Assembly: GCA_023249405.1 (NCBI GenBank)
Contig: JAHFCR010000005.1
Location: forward strand, 1-64,000
Length of the DNA: 64,000 bases
Source: Peptococcaceae bacterium
Lineage (GTDB): Bacteria > Bacillota > DSM-12270 > Thermacetogeniales > Thermacetogeniaceae
Reading direction: 5' to 3'
Positions 24,621 through 33,417 of this stretch are shown here, piece after piece (the stretch's first letter is position 1; each line of letters opens with the position of its first letter). Under the pieces are notes generated by a model. It was not told where the DNA came from and did no database searches. It worked only from the letters and a program-made list of their open reading frames with translations. Position numbers and translations under genes: made by a program.

Positions 24621-26426
24621 TTGGAAGACGAGAAAACTTTGGCAGCAGCCAGAAGAACACATGGATGCGGACAACTGACCGTGGACCAGATCGGCCAGGA
24701 TGTGGTGCTGATGGGCTGGGTCCAGCGGCGGCGCGACCACGGCGGAGTGATCTTTTTAGACCTGCGCGACCGGAGCGGGCTGGTACAGGCGGTGCTGAGC
24801 CCGGACCGCCAGCCGGGAGCTTTTGAGGCCAGCCAGGGGGTGCGCCATGAATACGTGGTAGCGGTCCGCGGCCAGGTCAGCCGGCGCCCGGAAGGAACCG
24901 TGAATCCGCACATGTCCACTGGGGAGATTGAGATCCTGGTAAGTGAGATCGATATTCTGAACACCTCCAAAACGCCTCCCTTCTATCCCGGAGAGGCGAT
25001 GGATGTGGACGAGGCTATCCGGCTGCGCTACCGCTACCTGGACCTGAGGCGTCCGGAGATGTGGGAGGTTTTTACCTATCGGCATCGGGCTTCCATGACG
25101 ATCAGAGAGTTTCTGGACAGCAAGGGCTTTCTCGAAGTGGAGACTCCCATGCTGACCCGCAGCACTCCCGAGGGCGCCCGGGATTACCTGGTGCCCAGCC
25201 GGGTCTATCCGGGCTATTTCTTTGCCCTGCCCCAGTCGCCGCAGCTATTCAAGCAGATCCTGATGGTGGCCGGTTTCGAGCGCTACTTTCAGTTTGCCAG
25301 GTGTTTTCGGGACGAGGACCTGAGAGCTGACCGGCAGCCGGAGTTCACCCAGATCGATATGGAAATGTCCTTCATCAACGAGGATGAGATCATGGAACTG
25401 ACCGAAGAGATGCTGGCCGTTCTCTTTAAGAAGCTGCTGGGCCAAGAAGTGCGCCGGCCTGTGACTCGCATGACCTACCGGGATGCCATGGCCGGTTACG
25501 GATCTGATAAGCCGGACCTGCGTCTGGGGATGAAGATTACAGATATAACGGAGTTCGCCGGCAAGACATCCTGTCAGGTCTTTTCCGGGGCGGTACAGGC
25601 CGGCGGGGTGGTCAGGGGCATCCGGGTGCCCGGGGCGGGCTCGCTGTCCCGCCGTGAGCTGGACGAACTGGCAAAGCTGGCTACCGGGTGGGGGGCAAAG
25701 GGGCTGGCCTGGTTTGTCCTGGGCGAGTCGGAGATCAGATCGCCGCTGGCCAAGCTGTTCCAGAACGAGGAACTGCAGGAACTGGTGTCCAGACTGGATG
25801 GTCTGCCCGGGGACCTGCTGCTGTTTATGGCTGACCGGGAACCGGTGGTCTCCTCTGTCCTCGGCCAGTTGCGGCTGGAGTTGGGTGAGCGCTTCAAGCT
25901 GGCAGATCCGGATCAATTTTCCTTTGTCTGGATCACCGAGTTCCCGCTCTTCGAGTATAATGATACGGAAAAACGCTTTGAGGCCATGCACCATCCCTTT
26001 ACCGCCCCGCGATCCGAGGACCTGCACCTGCTGGAGACAGTTCCCGACCAGGTCAGGGCCAGGGCTTACGACATAGTACTGAACGGCACGGAGATCGGCG
26101 GCGGCAGCATCAGGAACCACCGGCGGGACGTGCAGGACCGGCTGTTCAAGGCCATCGGCCTGGCCCCTGAAGAGATCGATCAAAAATTTGGCTATTTGCT
26201 TGACGCTCTGGATTACGGGGCGCCGCCTCACGGCGGGATCGCCTTCGGGTTTGACCGGATGATCATGCTGATGCTGCAGAGGGAGACGATCCGTGACGTG
26301 ATCGCCTTTCCCAAGACCCAGAGTTCAACCTGTCTGATGACCGGGGCTCCTGCCCCAGTTGCTCCCAAGCAGCTGGATGAACTGAAGATTGCCTGCACCT
26401 TGAGCAAGAAAAATGGCGGCAGATAA
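24621..26426 (+). CDS. aspS: Aspartyl-tRNA synthetase, bacterial type
   Basis: This class II synthetase for tRNA-Asp has 601 residues: an N-terminal OB-fold anticodon domain (about 15-110, with VLMGWVQRRRDHGGVIFLD), the catalytic core with RLRYRYLDLRRPEM (about 135), FALPQSPQLFKQIL (about 200) and RDEDLRADRQPEFTQID, the bacterial GAD insertion, and motif 3 GGIAFGFDRMIMLML near 540. TTG 24621 follows the hisS stop directly. The 6S RNA gene begins 40 bases downstream with its own promoter. Confidence 0.96.
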   Translation: MEDEKTLAAARRTHGCGQLTVDQIGQDVVLMGWVQRRRDHGGVIFLDLRDRSGLVQAVLSPDRQPGAFEASQGVRHEYVVAVRGQVSRRPEGTVNPHMSTGEIEILVSEIDILNTSKTPPFYPGEAMDVDEAIRLRYRYLDLRRPEMWEVFTYRHRASMTIREFLDSKGFLEVETPMLTRSTPEGARDYLVPSRVYPGYFFALPQSPQLFKQILMVAGFERYFQFARCFRDEDLRADRQPEFTQIDMEMSFINEDEIMELTEEMLAVLFKKLLGQEVRRPVTRMTYRDAMAGYGSDKPDLRLGMKITDITEFAGKTSCQVFSGAVQAGGVVRGIRVPGAGSLSRRELDELAKLATGWGAKGLAWFVLGESEIRSPLAKLFQNEELQELVSRLDGLPGDLLLFMADREPVVSSVLGQLRLELGERFKLADPDQFSFVWITEFPLFEYNDTEKRFEAMHHPFTAPRSEDLHLLETVPDQVRARAYDIVLNGTEIGGGSIRNHRRDVQDRLFKAIGLAPEEIDQKFGYLLDALDYGAPPHGGIAFGFDRMIMLMLQRETIRDVIAFPKTQSSTCLMTGAPAPVAPKQLDELKIACTLSKKNGGR

Positions 26427-26432
26427 GCTTTC

Positions 26433-26461
26433 TTGAAAGCCGGGGGATATTGTGCTACGAT
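26433..26461 (+). promoter_or_regulatory. Sigma-A-type promoter of 6S RNA
   Basis: TTGAAA (26433-26438) and TACGAT (26456-26461) are separated by exactly 17 bp, with the expected start about 7 bases later at 26467-26470, right at the predicted RNA 5' end. It lies just past the aspS stop codon. Confidence 0.8.
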
Positions 26462-26467
26462 AGGGGC

Positions 26468-26656
26468 AGTAAAAGTACCCTGCGATGTGCGTGTTTATTC
26501 GGGGAGTTTTGAGCCAACACCAAAACTTAGGAGCTTGGGCTCTGACTGCAGCTTGCATGCCCTTGATGGGGATCCGAAAAGCAGTCAGGCGGGTACCGCC
26601 GTTGTGAGCCGAGGTTCGAAAACACCCGATGGCACGGCAACCGTGGGGTATCTTTA
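26468..26656 (+). ncRNA. ssrS: 6S RNA (RNA polymerase-binding regulatory RNA)
   Basis: This RNA of about 188 nt folds into the long open-promoter mimic that traps sigma-A RNA polymerase in stationary phase. Hallmarks of the Firmicute type are seen: the ends pair (AAAGTACCC near 26471 with GGGGTATCTTT near 26645), and the upper part carries GAGCC paired to GGGCTC around the CTTAGGAGCTT stretch, followed by GCATGCCC and GGGGATCCGAAAAGC. Position behind aspS is common for clostridial 6S RNA. The 189 bases contain no coding frame with a ribosome site, and a good promoter precedes it. Confidence 0.88.
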
Positions 26657-26716
26657 TAGATGCAGATTATGGAATAATATGGGACATTCTATAATTCGGA
26701 CAAAAGGCGGCAACTG

Positions 26717-27553
26717 ATGTCATTATTTGATTATTTCTGGGTATTTCTAATTCTCATCGGTTTGATACCGGTCTTCAAACAGCAACAGTTAAGTATCTCC
26801 AGAACGAGATTATTCAGAAAGATCGAAGCTACCCGCGGCTCACGAGTCATCAGCCTGATTCACCGGCAGGAATCCGTCAGCCTACTGGGCATTCCTCTGG
26901 GGAGATACATCGATATTGAAGACTCCGAGCAGATTCTGCGGGCGATTCGCCTCACCCCTGACGATATGCCGATCGACCTGATCTTGCACACGCCCGGGGG
27001 CCTGGTGCTGGCTGCCGAGCAGATTGCTCTGGCCCTGCGCGGCCATCCGGCCCGGGTCACGGTATTTGTACCGCACTACGCCATGTCCGGCGGGACCATG
27101 CTGGCTCTGGCCGCAGACGAGATCTACATGGACATGAACGCGGTCTTAGGCCCGGTAGACCCCCAGATCGGGAATTACCCGGCGGTATCCATTCTGAAAG
27201 CGATCGAGCAGAAGAACAAGAACCGGGTCAATGACGAGACGCTGATCCTCGGCGATATTGCCCAGAAGGCTCTCCTTCAGGTGCATGACACACTGCGATC
27301 ACTCTTGGCAGACCGCTACAGCGAAGAAGAGGCTGAACGCATCGCCAGGGTATTCACGGAAGGCCGTTGGACCCACGATTACCCGATCACTTGCGGTATC
27401 CTGAAGGAGATCGGGGTATCCACCGTCTGCGACCAGTTGCCTATGGAGGTCTACGATTTGATGGCCCTGTACCCCCAACAGGGGCAACGCCGGCCGTCAG
27501 TACAGTTTATCCCTCTTCCCTATGGCAATCGCGACCAGCATGGAGGCAAATAA
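26717..27553 (+). CDS. Membrane-anchored Clp/SppA-like serine protease, SDH (DUF114) family
   Basis: This 278-residue protein has one N-terminal membrane span (about 6-19, [14 protein letters not shown]) and a ClpP/crotonase-fold protease domain. The oxyanion loop [17 protein letters not shown] (about 92-108) and the nucleophile S124 in [13 protein letters not shown] are present, with [17 protein letters not shown] following, as in the SDH proteinase family. It probably digests membrane or small proteins; substrate unknown. ATG 26717 follows the 6S RNA by 60 bases, so it may be fed by read-through from the 6S promoter. Confidence 0.85.
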   Translation: MSLFDYFWVFLILIGLIPVFKQQQLSISRTRLFRKIEATRGSRVISLIHRQESVSLLGIPLGRYIDIEDSEQILRAIRLTPDDMPIDLILHTPGGLVLAAEQIALALRGHPARVTVFVPHYAMSGGTMLALAADEIYMDMNAVLGPVDPQIGNYPAVSILKAIEQKNKNRVNDETLILGDIAQKALLQVHDTLRSLLADRYSEEEAERIARVFTEGRWTHDYPITCGILKEIGVSTVCDQLPMEVYDLMALYPQQGQRRPSVQFIPLPYGNRDQHGGK

Positions 27554-27579
27554 AAAAAGATCATAAGGGGCGAGGTCAA

Positions 27580-28884
27580 TTGAGTCTGATCTGGAACGAG
27601 AAGTATGAGTGCATGCCGCGTGATGAGTTGCAGGCCATCCAGGAGGAACGGCTCCGGGAAACGGTAAACCGGGTTTTTTACGAAGTGCCTTTCTACCGTC
27701 GGGCTTTACAGGAGCGAGGCCTGGGGCCGGACTCTGTAAAATCCCTGGATGGTCTGTCAAAATTGCCATTCACTACTAAAGACGACCTGCGGGACAACTA
27801 TCCCTACGGGCTGTTTTCGGTACCGCTGAGCGAGATCGTCAGGGTGCACGCCTCTTCGGGGACCACTGGAAAGCCGGTGGTGGATGGCTACACCAGGCAT
27901 GATCTGGGAGTATGGGCGGAGGTGATGGCCCGCTCTCTCACTTGCTGTGGCGCCACCAAGAATTCCGTAGTTCATATCGCCTACGGCTATGGCCTATTCA
28001 CCGGAGGACTCGGCGCCCACGGCGGCGCCGAGCTGATCGGCGCCTCGGTGATTCCAGCTTCGGGCGGCCACACCAAACGCCAGATCATGCTCATGAAGGA
28101 CTTTGGCAGCACCATTCTGGCCTGCACTCCATCCTATGCCATGCATCTGGCCGAGGCGATGGCTGAGGCCGGTCTATCCAAGAGCGACCTCAAGCTGAAG
28201 GGCGGACTCTTCGGAGCCGAGCCCTGGTCGCAGAACATGCGGAGCCAGCTGGAAGCCCGCTTGGGGATCGTGGCCCTGGATGTGTATGGCCTGACTGAGA
28301 TCATCGGCCCCGGTGTAGCGGTGGAGTGCCCGGAGAAGCAGGGGTTGCACGTCTGGGAGGATCATTTCCTGCCCGAGGTGATCGATCCGGAGACCGGAAA
28401 GCAATTACCGGACGGGAGCTACGGTGAACTGGTGGTCACCACTCTGACCAAGCAGGGCATGCCCCTGATCCGCTACCGCACCAGGGATATCACCACGATC
28501 ATTTCGGAACTCTGCCCCTGCGGCCGCACCCACCGGAAGATCGCCCGGTTTGTCGGGCGCACCGATGACATGTTGGTGATCCGGGGCGTCAACGTCTTCC
28601 CGTCCCAGATCGAAGAGGTGCTGCTCAGGATCGCTCATACTGAACCCCAATATCAGATCATCGTGGAGCGCCGGGGACAGTTGGATGCGCTGGAGGTGCA
28701 GGTGGAGGTCTCCGAGCAGTTTTTCTCGGATGAAATAAGAATGCTGGAAACTCTCGAGCGGCAGATCCAGCGCCAGATTGAAGACGTGCTGGGCATCAAT
28801 GTGCGGGTAAAACTGGTTGAGCCCAAGACTATAGAGCGCAGTGAAGGCAAGGCCAAGCGAGTCATTGACCGCCGCCAACTTTGA
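27580..28884 (+). CDS. paaK: Phenylacetate-CoA ligase family AMP-forming enzyme
   Basis: The enzyme activates an aryl acid (phenylacetate or similar) to its CoA thioester with ATP. It has 434 residues from TTG 27580 (AAGGGGCGAGG upstream). Signature segments are [13 protein letters not shown] at the start, the AMP-binding [11 protein letters not shown] (90-100), AVYGLTEI-like [12 protein letters not shown] (about 230), [10 protein letters not shown] and [20 protein letters not shown], and the hinge before the small C-terminal domain. An ACT protein follows 16 bases later, a common pairing in anaerobes with 2-oxoacid:ferredoxin oxidoreductase pathways, but no iorAB is nearby. Confidence 0.9.
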   Translation: MSLIWNEKYECMPRDELQAIQEERLRETVNRVFYEVPFYRRALQERGLGPDSVKSLDGLSKLPFTTKDDLRDNYPYGLFSVPLSEIVRVHASSGTTGKPVVDGYTRHDLGVWAEVMARSLTCCGATKNSVVHIAYGYGLFTGGLGAHGGAELIGASVIPASGGHTKRQIMLMKDFGSTILACTPSYAMHLAEAMAEAGLSKSDLKLKGGLFGAEPWSQNMRSQLEARLGIVALDVYGLTEIIGPGVAVECPEKQGLHVWEDHFLPEVIDPETGKQLPDGSYGELVVTTLTKQGMPLIRYRTRDITTIISELCPCGRTHRKIARFVGRTDDMLVIRGVNVFPSQIEEVLLRIAHTEPQYQIIVERRGQLDALEVQVEVSEQFFSDEIRMLETLERQIQRQIEDVLGINVRVKLVEPKTIERSEGKAKRVIDRRQL

Positions 28885-28900
28885 TAGGAGGGGTAAGGCT

Positions 28901-29332
28901 ATGCCGATCAAACAGATCTCAGTATTTCTGGAGAATAAGTGTGGTCGCCTGTCGAGCGTGACCAGGGTGATTGGCGATCAGGGGATCAACATCCGGGCCT
29001 TCTCCATTGCTGACACCACGGACTTCGGTGTATTAAGACTGATCGTCAACCGGCCGGACGAGACCTTGAAGACACTGCAGGAAGCGGGTTTTACCGTGAG
29101 CATGACCGACGTGCTGGCCGTGGAGATACCGGACCATCCCGGAGGCCTGGCCAGTGTCCTGGAATTGATGCAGGACGCAGGCGTGAATATCGAATATATG
29201 TATGCCTTCAGCGCCAAGGTTTCCAAGGATGCCCTGGCGGTGTTCAGGGTGGAGAACTCCCAGGTTGCGGAACGGTTGATCGCCCAGAAGGGGATCAGGG
29301 TGCTGGGCGGGGAAGAAGTTTATAATTTGTAG
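28901..29332 (+). CDS. Tandem ACT-domain protein linked to PaaK
   Basis: This 143-residue protein is made of two ACT domains, about 3-68 (KQISVFLENKCGRLSSVTRV) and 72-140 (VLAVEIPDHPGGLASVLELM). ACT domains bind amino acids and usually regulate an enzyme allosterically. The placement 16 bases behind the PaaK gene suggests regulation by an aromatic amino acid, which is inference. ATG 28901 has GATAGGAGGGGTAAG upstream. Confidence 0.88.
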   Translation: MPIKQISVFLENKCGRLSSVTRVIGDQGINIRAFSIADTTDFGVLRLIVNRPDETLKTLQEAGFTVSMTDVLAVEIPDHPGGLASVLELMQDAGVNIEYMYAFSAKVSKDALAVFRVENSQVAERLIAQKGIRVLGGEEVYNL

Positions 29333-29371
29333 CAGGTGCCTGCATTCTGGACCTGCATGGAGGCGACAGAC

Positions 29372-30478
29372 ATGCCCATCAGTCCGGGCGGGTTACCAAC
29401 TGGCATCGGCAGCCTGCCGTATCTGGATGCGGCCGCGGCGGTGTCCCTGGTTAAAAAATATTTTCCCGCTGCCCCTCACTGGCCGCAGCTTCCCATGGCC
29501 AACAGGCGGGAATACTTCACACACCAGTTCCTGCAGTTGCTGCTGGATCTCGGCCTGTTGAGGGTCGAGCGGGAAACATGCGTTTCCTTTGCCTGTGATG
29601 ACCCAGAGTGGACGGATAGGCTGGCCGCTTTCTACGATATCTACCTGCAGGCCAGCGCAGGCAGCGATGAGGCCTTGGACAGGCTTGCTTTCCCGGTTGG
29701 CGCCGCCGATGGCTGGTACCGGTTCTACAATGAACTGGAGAAGCGGGGGACTGGTGGAGCGCGCTTCTTAAAGGGGCAGATAGTGGGGCTCTTGTCGGTG
29801 GGATTTCAGGTCACGAACACCGAAGGACGCCCTGCCTACTACGACCCGCAGTTACGGGACGTGCTGCTGAAGCAGCTCAGCCTGCAGGCGGCCTGGCAGG
29901 CCCGTCTTCTGGGCAGGTTTGGTTTGCCGGTGCTGATCTTCATGGACGACCCGGTGATCAGCAGCTGCGGCATGGGCGACCGGATCGGAGTCGACCGCGG
30001 AGAGGTCATTGCCGAATTGAATGAATTTGCATCTTTCGTACGCTCAGTCGGCGGTCTGGCCGGGGTGCACACCTGCGCCGAACTGGACTGGTCGATACTG
30101 TTGGAAGCCGAGTTGGACGTGATCAGCTTTGATGCCTACCAGTATGCCTCCGGCTTCGTCCTGTTTTCAGAACAGGTCCGATCATTTTTGGAACGCTCCG
30201 GGATCATCGCCTGGGGCATGATCCCGACTATACATTCCGGCGGGAAAGCCCTGGCCGAAGAGAGCCCGGAATCCCTGCGGGCCAGGACACGGCTGCTGCT
30301 ACAGAAACTGGAGGGAAAAGGCGTGGATCTCCGGATGGTGCAGTCCCAATCTCTGGTGACACCGGCTTGCGGAACCGGAATTCTGTCCGAGTCCGAGGCA
30401 GAACGCGCTTACGAATTGACCTCTTCCCTGGCAGCGTCGTGGGACAGCTTGTTCGCCTGCAGCTTTGAGCATCGTTGA
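29372..30478 (+). CDS. MetE/UROD-superfamily protein (cobalamin-independent methionine synthase C-terminal-like)
   Basis: The 368 residues from ATG 29372 follow GGAGGCGAC; ATG 29336 and 29357 are further upstream. The start SPGGLPTGIGSLPYLDAAAA and later stretches GGLAGVHTCAELDWSILLEA and DVISFDAYQYA match the TIM-barrel UROD/MetE superfamily, where the HTC segment holds two of the zinc ligands used for methyl transfer. It is half the size of MetE, lacking the N-terminal homocysteine/folate domain, so it likely moves a methyl group between a corrinoid or small thiol and another partner. Precise reaction unknown. Confidence 0.75.
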   Translation: MPISPGGLPTGIGSLPYLDAAAAVSLVKKYFPAAPHWPQLPMANRREYFTHQFLQLLLDLGLLRVERETCVSFACDDPEWTDRLAAFYDIYLQASAGSDEALDRLAFPVGAADGWYRFYNELEKRGTGGARFLKGQIVGLLSVGFQVTNTEGRPAYYDPQLRDVLLKQLSLQAAWQARLLGRFGLPVLIFMDDPVISSCGMGDRIGVDRGEVIAELNEFASFVRSVGGLAGVHTCAELDWSILLEAELDVISFDAYQYASGFVLFSEQVRSFLERSGIIAWGMIPTIHSGGKALAEESPESLRARTRLLLQKLEGKGVDLRMVQSQSLVTPACGTGILSESEAERAYELTSSLAASWDSLFACSFEHR

Positions 30479-30526
30479 TCTGGTAGGGGAAACGTGTTAA
30501 GATTGATAAAAATGGGAGGGAAAGGT

Positions 30527-30721
30527 ATGATCACCAAAGAGATGACTATCGCAGAAGTACTGGTGAGAAGTCCACAGACGGCAGTCGTCTTTCTCTCCTT
30601 GGGGATGGATTGCCTTGATTGCCCGACAGCAAGAGGCGAGAGCATCGAGGCTGCGGCAGAGGCCCATGAGATCGACCTGGACGACCTCCTCCACCAGTTG
30701 AACCGACTGGCTATCCATTAA
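30527..30721 (+). CDS. DUF1858 small redox-disulfide protein
   Basis: This 64-residue protein of the DUF1858 family, some members of which are called hybrid-cluster-associated redox disulfide proteins, has the conserved CLDCPTA stretch (C-x2-C, about 27-33). The DUF1858 start KEMTIAEVLVRSPQTAVVFL is clear. ATG 30527 is preceded by GGGAGGGAAAGG. A terminator follows 30 bases after the stop, ending the paaK-ACT-MetE-like-DUF1858 transcript. Confidence 0.85.
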   Translation: MITKEMTIAEVLVRSPQTAVVFLSLGMDCLDCPTARGESIEAAAEAHEIDLDDLLHQLNRLAIH

Positions 30722-30750
30722 TCAAACCGTCTGGAGATTGCTAAAGACAG

Positions 30751-30779
30751 GCCAGGAGCGACATGCTCCTGGCTTTTAA
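30751..30779 (+). terminator. Rho-independent terminator after the DUF1858 gene
   Basis: GCCAGGAGC (30751-30759) pairs perfectly with GCTCCTGGC (30765-30773) around 5 bases, followed by TTTTAAATTATTTT. Confidence 0.9.
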
Positions 30780-30884
30780 ATTATTTTATTGATGTAAAAA
30801 TAGCATGCATTACATAGACAAGATAAATAATGGGTATACTTGAAAAAGTTTTTAACACGAATCTATCAGGGGTGAATGTGAGGA

Positions 30885-31361
30885 ATGACGGCTAATCTGG
30901 GATGGCTGCTATTATTCGTGGTTGCCTGGGCCGTAGTGCTGCTGGTGGTACCCTGGGACCGGGTGATCGGCCTGTTGTTGCCGAGCTTTCTTGGCGGCAC
31001 GGTATTGGCGCTGATCATCAATCTCATCGGGGTGCCGGTCCTTGGGCTATGGCGTTTCCCGGCAACGTTGGTTTCGATGGTGGGAATCCCCATATTTCTA
31101 CTGCTAGCTTATTGGGCCGAGATGATCCTTTTTATTCACTACTGGGACCATCTGCCGGGCGGCAGCGCCGAAAAAGGCTTCTATTTGATAGTCTTCAGCC
31201 TGGCGACTACAGTACTGGCATACTTTGCATTGATGATGCGCTACGTGATCTTCTTTAACTGGAACCTGCTCTATTTCTGGCTGACCAGTTTTGTGGCGCA
31301 TGGCCTGACGATTTTATTTTACAATGCGCCTGGTCTCCGGGAATCATTTCGAAGAACCTAG
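30885..31361 (+). CDS. Multi-pass membrane protein of unknown function
   Basis: This 158-residue hydrophobic protein has about five membrane segments, near 6-24, 28-50, 58-78 (VSMVGIPIFLLLAYWAEMIL), 98-118 and 122-145. The aromatic patch IHYWDHLPGG lies in a loop after the third segment. I recognise no family. ATG 30885 follows GGGGTGAATGTGAGG. It is its own transcription unit, with terminators at 30751 and 31393 on either side, and it directly precedes the dcw cluster. Confidence 0.7.
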   Translation: MTANLGWLLLFVVAWAVVLLVVPWDRVIGLLLPSFLGGTVLALIINLIGVPVLGLWRFPATLVSMVGIPIFLLLAYWAEMILFIHYWDHLPGGSAEKGFYLIVFSLATTVLAYFALMMRYVIFFNWNLLYFWLTSFVAHGLTILFYNAPGLRESFRRT

Positions 31362-31392
31362 CGATTATATCCTCCTGTCTTATATATATAGC

Positions 31393-31421
31393 CCACCAAT
31401 CAAATTGGTGGAATTTTTTTT
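31393..31421 (+). terminator. Rho-independent terminator before the dcw cluster
   Basis: CCACCAAT (31393-31400) and ATTGGTGG (31404-31411) form a perfect 8-bp stem with a 3-base loop, followed by AATTTTTTTT. It insulates mraZ from the upstream membrane-protein gene. Confidence 0.9.
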
Positions 31422-31491
31422 AGGACTCCTGTTCTATTAAATTAGGACATTCCGACAAAGGATCTGCGAAGGGGGAGCAGAATAAGTAATT

Positions 31492-31538
31492 GTGGTACAA
31501 AGTGGTGGAAAGTGGTAGCATATTTGATTAGAGTGGAG
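31492..31538 (+). promoter_or_regulatory. MraZ operator repeats
   Basis: Three GTGGTR hexamers, GTGGTA (31492-31497), GTGGTG (31502-31507) and GTGGTA (31512-31517), are spaced exactly 10 bp apart, one helical turn. A fourth related hexamer, GTGGAG, is at 31533-31538 and doubles as the mraZ ribosome site. MraZ rings bind such repeats upstream of their own gene and repress the dcw cluster in characterised bacteria. Site and phasing are seen; the binding here is inferred. Confidence 0.8.
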
Positions 31539-31543
31539 AGCAA

Positions 31544-31984
31544 ATGTTTATCGGAGAGCACCAGCACAGTTTTGATGCCAAAGGACGGCTGATCATGCCG
31601 GTGAGGTTCCGGGCCCAGTTGGGTGAACGCTGTATTGCCACCCGGGGCATGGATCGCTCTCTATTTGTTTTTCCGTTCGATGAGTGGAATATGCTGGAGC
31701 AGAAACTTAGAAAATTGCCGCTTACCAGCCCGGAGGCCCGGGCCTTTACCAGATTTTTCTTCTCCGGCGCTACCGAGTGTGAACTGGATCCACAGGGAAG
31801 AATACTGATCCCGCCATCACTGAGAGAACACGCAGCTATCAACCGGGAGGTTGTGATCATCGGCGTGGCTTCGAGGATTGAGATCTGGGCCAAGGAGCGC
31901 TGGCTGGAGTACTCCGCTCCGGTGTCGGAGAACTTTGATGGTCTGGCCTCCAAGCTGGGAGAAGGCGATTTCTTCAGTGTCTGA
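31544..31984 (+). CDS. mraZ: MraZ, transcriptional regulator of the division and cell-wall cluster
   Basis: MraZ forms a ring of AbrB-like folds and binds the repeats in front of its own gene. The 146 residues hold two AbrB-type halves: MFIGEHQHSFDAKGRLIMPV (1-20) and the second DPQGRILIPPSLREHA (about 83-98), each with the DxxGRxxxP DNA-binding motif. ATG 31544 follows GTGGAGAG. The stop overlaps rsmH by 8 bases. Its own operator lies 6-52 bases upstream of the start codon. Confidence 0.96.
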   Translation: MFIGEHQHSFDAKGRLIMPVRFRAQLGERCIATRGMDRSLFVFPFDEWNMLEQKLRKLPLTSPEARAFTRFFFSGATECELDPQGRILIPPSLREHAAINREVVIIGVASRIEIWAKERWLEYSAPVSENFDGLASKLGEGDFFSV

Positions 31985-32912
31985 GCTTATACACCAGCCG
32001 GTAATGCTGGCGGAAGCTCTGGAGTTGTTGGCAGTCAAGGCTAATGGTATCTACCTGGATTGCACCCTGGGTGGTGGCGGCCACGCCCGGGAGATGATCC
32101 GCCGGGCCGGTCCTGGCGGGAGTCTGATTGGACTGGATCGGGATGAGGACTCCCTGACACGGGCGGCCGTGAACCTGTCGGATTTCAGTCGCCAGATGAC
32201 GCTGATCCACAGCGATTACCGGCTTATGGACAGGGTGCTGACGGAGTTGGGCATTTCCGGAGTGGACGGAGTCCTATTTGACCTGGGGGTTTCCACCTGG
32301 CAGGTGCTCGATCCGGAACGCGGCTTCAGCTATAGCTACGATGCAGCACTGGATATGCGGATGGACCGGAAAACTGATTTAACTGCCGCAGACCTTGTAA
32401 ATGGGTTAAAAGAGCAGGAATTAGCGGGATTGATCCAGCGTTTTGGCGAAGAAAGATGGGCGAAGAGAATCGCCTCTTTTATTACTGCAGCCCGGGTAAA
32501 ACAGCCGATTGCCACCACCGGGCAGTTGGTGGAAATCATCAAGGCAGCGATTCCAGCAGCGGCTCGCAGGAATGGTCCTCATCCGGCCAAGCGTACTTTT
32601 CAGGCCCTGCGGATTGCAGTTAACGATGAACTGAACGGACTGGAGCAGACTTTGAGGTTAGCAATCAGGAGCCTGAAGCCTGGTGGGCGAATAGTAGCGA
32701 TCTCCTTCCATTCGCTGGAGGACCGGATCGTCAAGAATAGTTTCAGGGATCGGGCGCTATCTCGCGACGGAATAGAACCTATAGCAGGTGAAGGCATCAG
32801 GATACTGACGAGGAAGCCTCTGAGACCGGATGCGATAGAAGTGGAACAAAATCCCCGGGCGCGCAGCGCCAGGTTACGGGCTGCAGAAAAGTTTGCTGAA
32901 GGGTTGCAGTAA
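31977..32912 (+). CDS. rsmH: 16S rRNA (cytosine-1402-N4)-methyltransferase RsmH
   Basis: RsmH methylates C1402 of 16S rRNA at the ribosomal P site. The 311 residues start at GTG 31977, inside the end of mraZ. The SAM-binding motif is LDCTLGGGGHAREM (about 27-40), followed by HQPVMLAEAL near the start, FDLGVSTWQVLDPERGFSY (about 100), and the C-terminal IVAISFHSLEDRIVKN and TRKPLRP segments. It is normal in length and domain order, and second in the dcw operon as usual. Confidence 0.96.
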   Translation: MSELIHQPVMLAEALELLAVKANGIYLDCTLGGGGHAREMIRRAGPGGSLIGLDRDEDSLTRAAVNLSDFSRQMTLIHSDYRLMDRVLTELGISGVDGVLFDLGVSTWQVLDPERGFSYSYDAALDMRMDRKTDLTAADLVNGLKEQELAGLIQRFGEERWAKRIASFITAARVKQPIATTGQLVEIIKAAIPAAARRNGPHPAKRTFQALRIAVNDELNGLEQTLRLAIRSLKPGGRIVAISFHSLEDRIVKNSFRDRALSRDGIEPIAGEGIRILTRKPLRPDAIEVEQNPRARSARLRAAEKFAEGLQ

Positions 32913-32938
32913 TATCCAAAAAATGAGGTGAATAATCA

Positions 32939-33403
32939 TTGGTAGTAGCTGAACTGAAACAACTGCCTAATATAGAGAGCGAGTTCAAGCCGAAACCTGC
33001 AGTTAGAACTAATGCGGCGCTAAAGAAATGTGCCTTGTTGACCATGGTGGTTTTAGCCGGTTTTGTGCTGTGCATGCTATACACGTACGAGGCGACCAGG
33101 ATCATTGCCCTGGGTTACCAGACAGATAATTTGCAAAATAGTGTTAACAAGTTGCAGGGAGAAAACAAACAATTGGGGTTAAAAATAGCGGAGCTTCAGG
33201 CGCCCGAAAGAGTCCAACAGATCGCCACAACTAAATTGGGGATGAAGGAGCCGCAGGAGTTCATGATTGCCTTTAGTTCCCCAGAGCAATTGTCGTCACA
33301 ACCAACACAGGTGCAGGCCGTGTCGCCCAAAAGCTCATGGAGCAGCCAGTTGCTGGCGGCGATTCCACGGTTTATAGGTCGGGCTGAAGCTTCGCCCCGC
33401 TAG
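32939..33403 (+). CDS. ftsL: FtsL-type cell division protein
   Basis: This bitopic membrane protein of the divisome interacts with FtsQ/DivIB and FtsB/DivIC. It has 154 residues: a basic cytosolic head (1-30), one membrane span about 32-52 (ALLTMVVLAGFVLCMLYTY), and a coiled coil about 60-85 (TDNLQNSVNKLQGENKQLGL) ending in ERVQQIATTKLGMKEP, the FtsL/DivIC signature. TTG 32939 follows GAGGTGA. The Ser/Gln-rich tail (about 110-154) is long for the family. Identified by topology and position; sequence is poorly conserved in this family. Confidence 0.85.
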   Translation: MVVAELKQLPNIESEFKPKPAVRTNAALKKCALLTMVVLAGFVLCMLYTYEATRIIALGYQTDNLQNSVNKLQGENKQLGLKIAELQAPERVQQIATTKLGMKEPQEFMIAFSSPEQLSSQPTQVQAVSPKSSWSSQLLAAIPRFIGRAEASPR

Positions 33404-33417
33404 CGGGGTGATCGGTT

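Noticed and set aside
25245-26231. 328-codon minus-strand frame
   Set aside because: Mirror frame of aspS; no ribosome site, composition rich in Gln/His/Pro as expected for an antisense frame.
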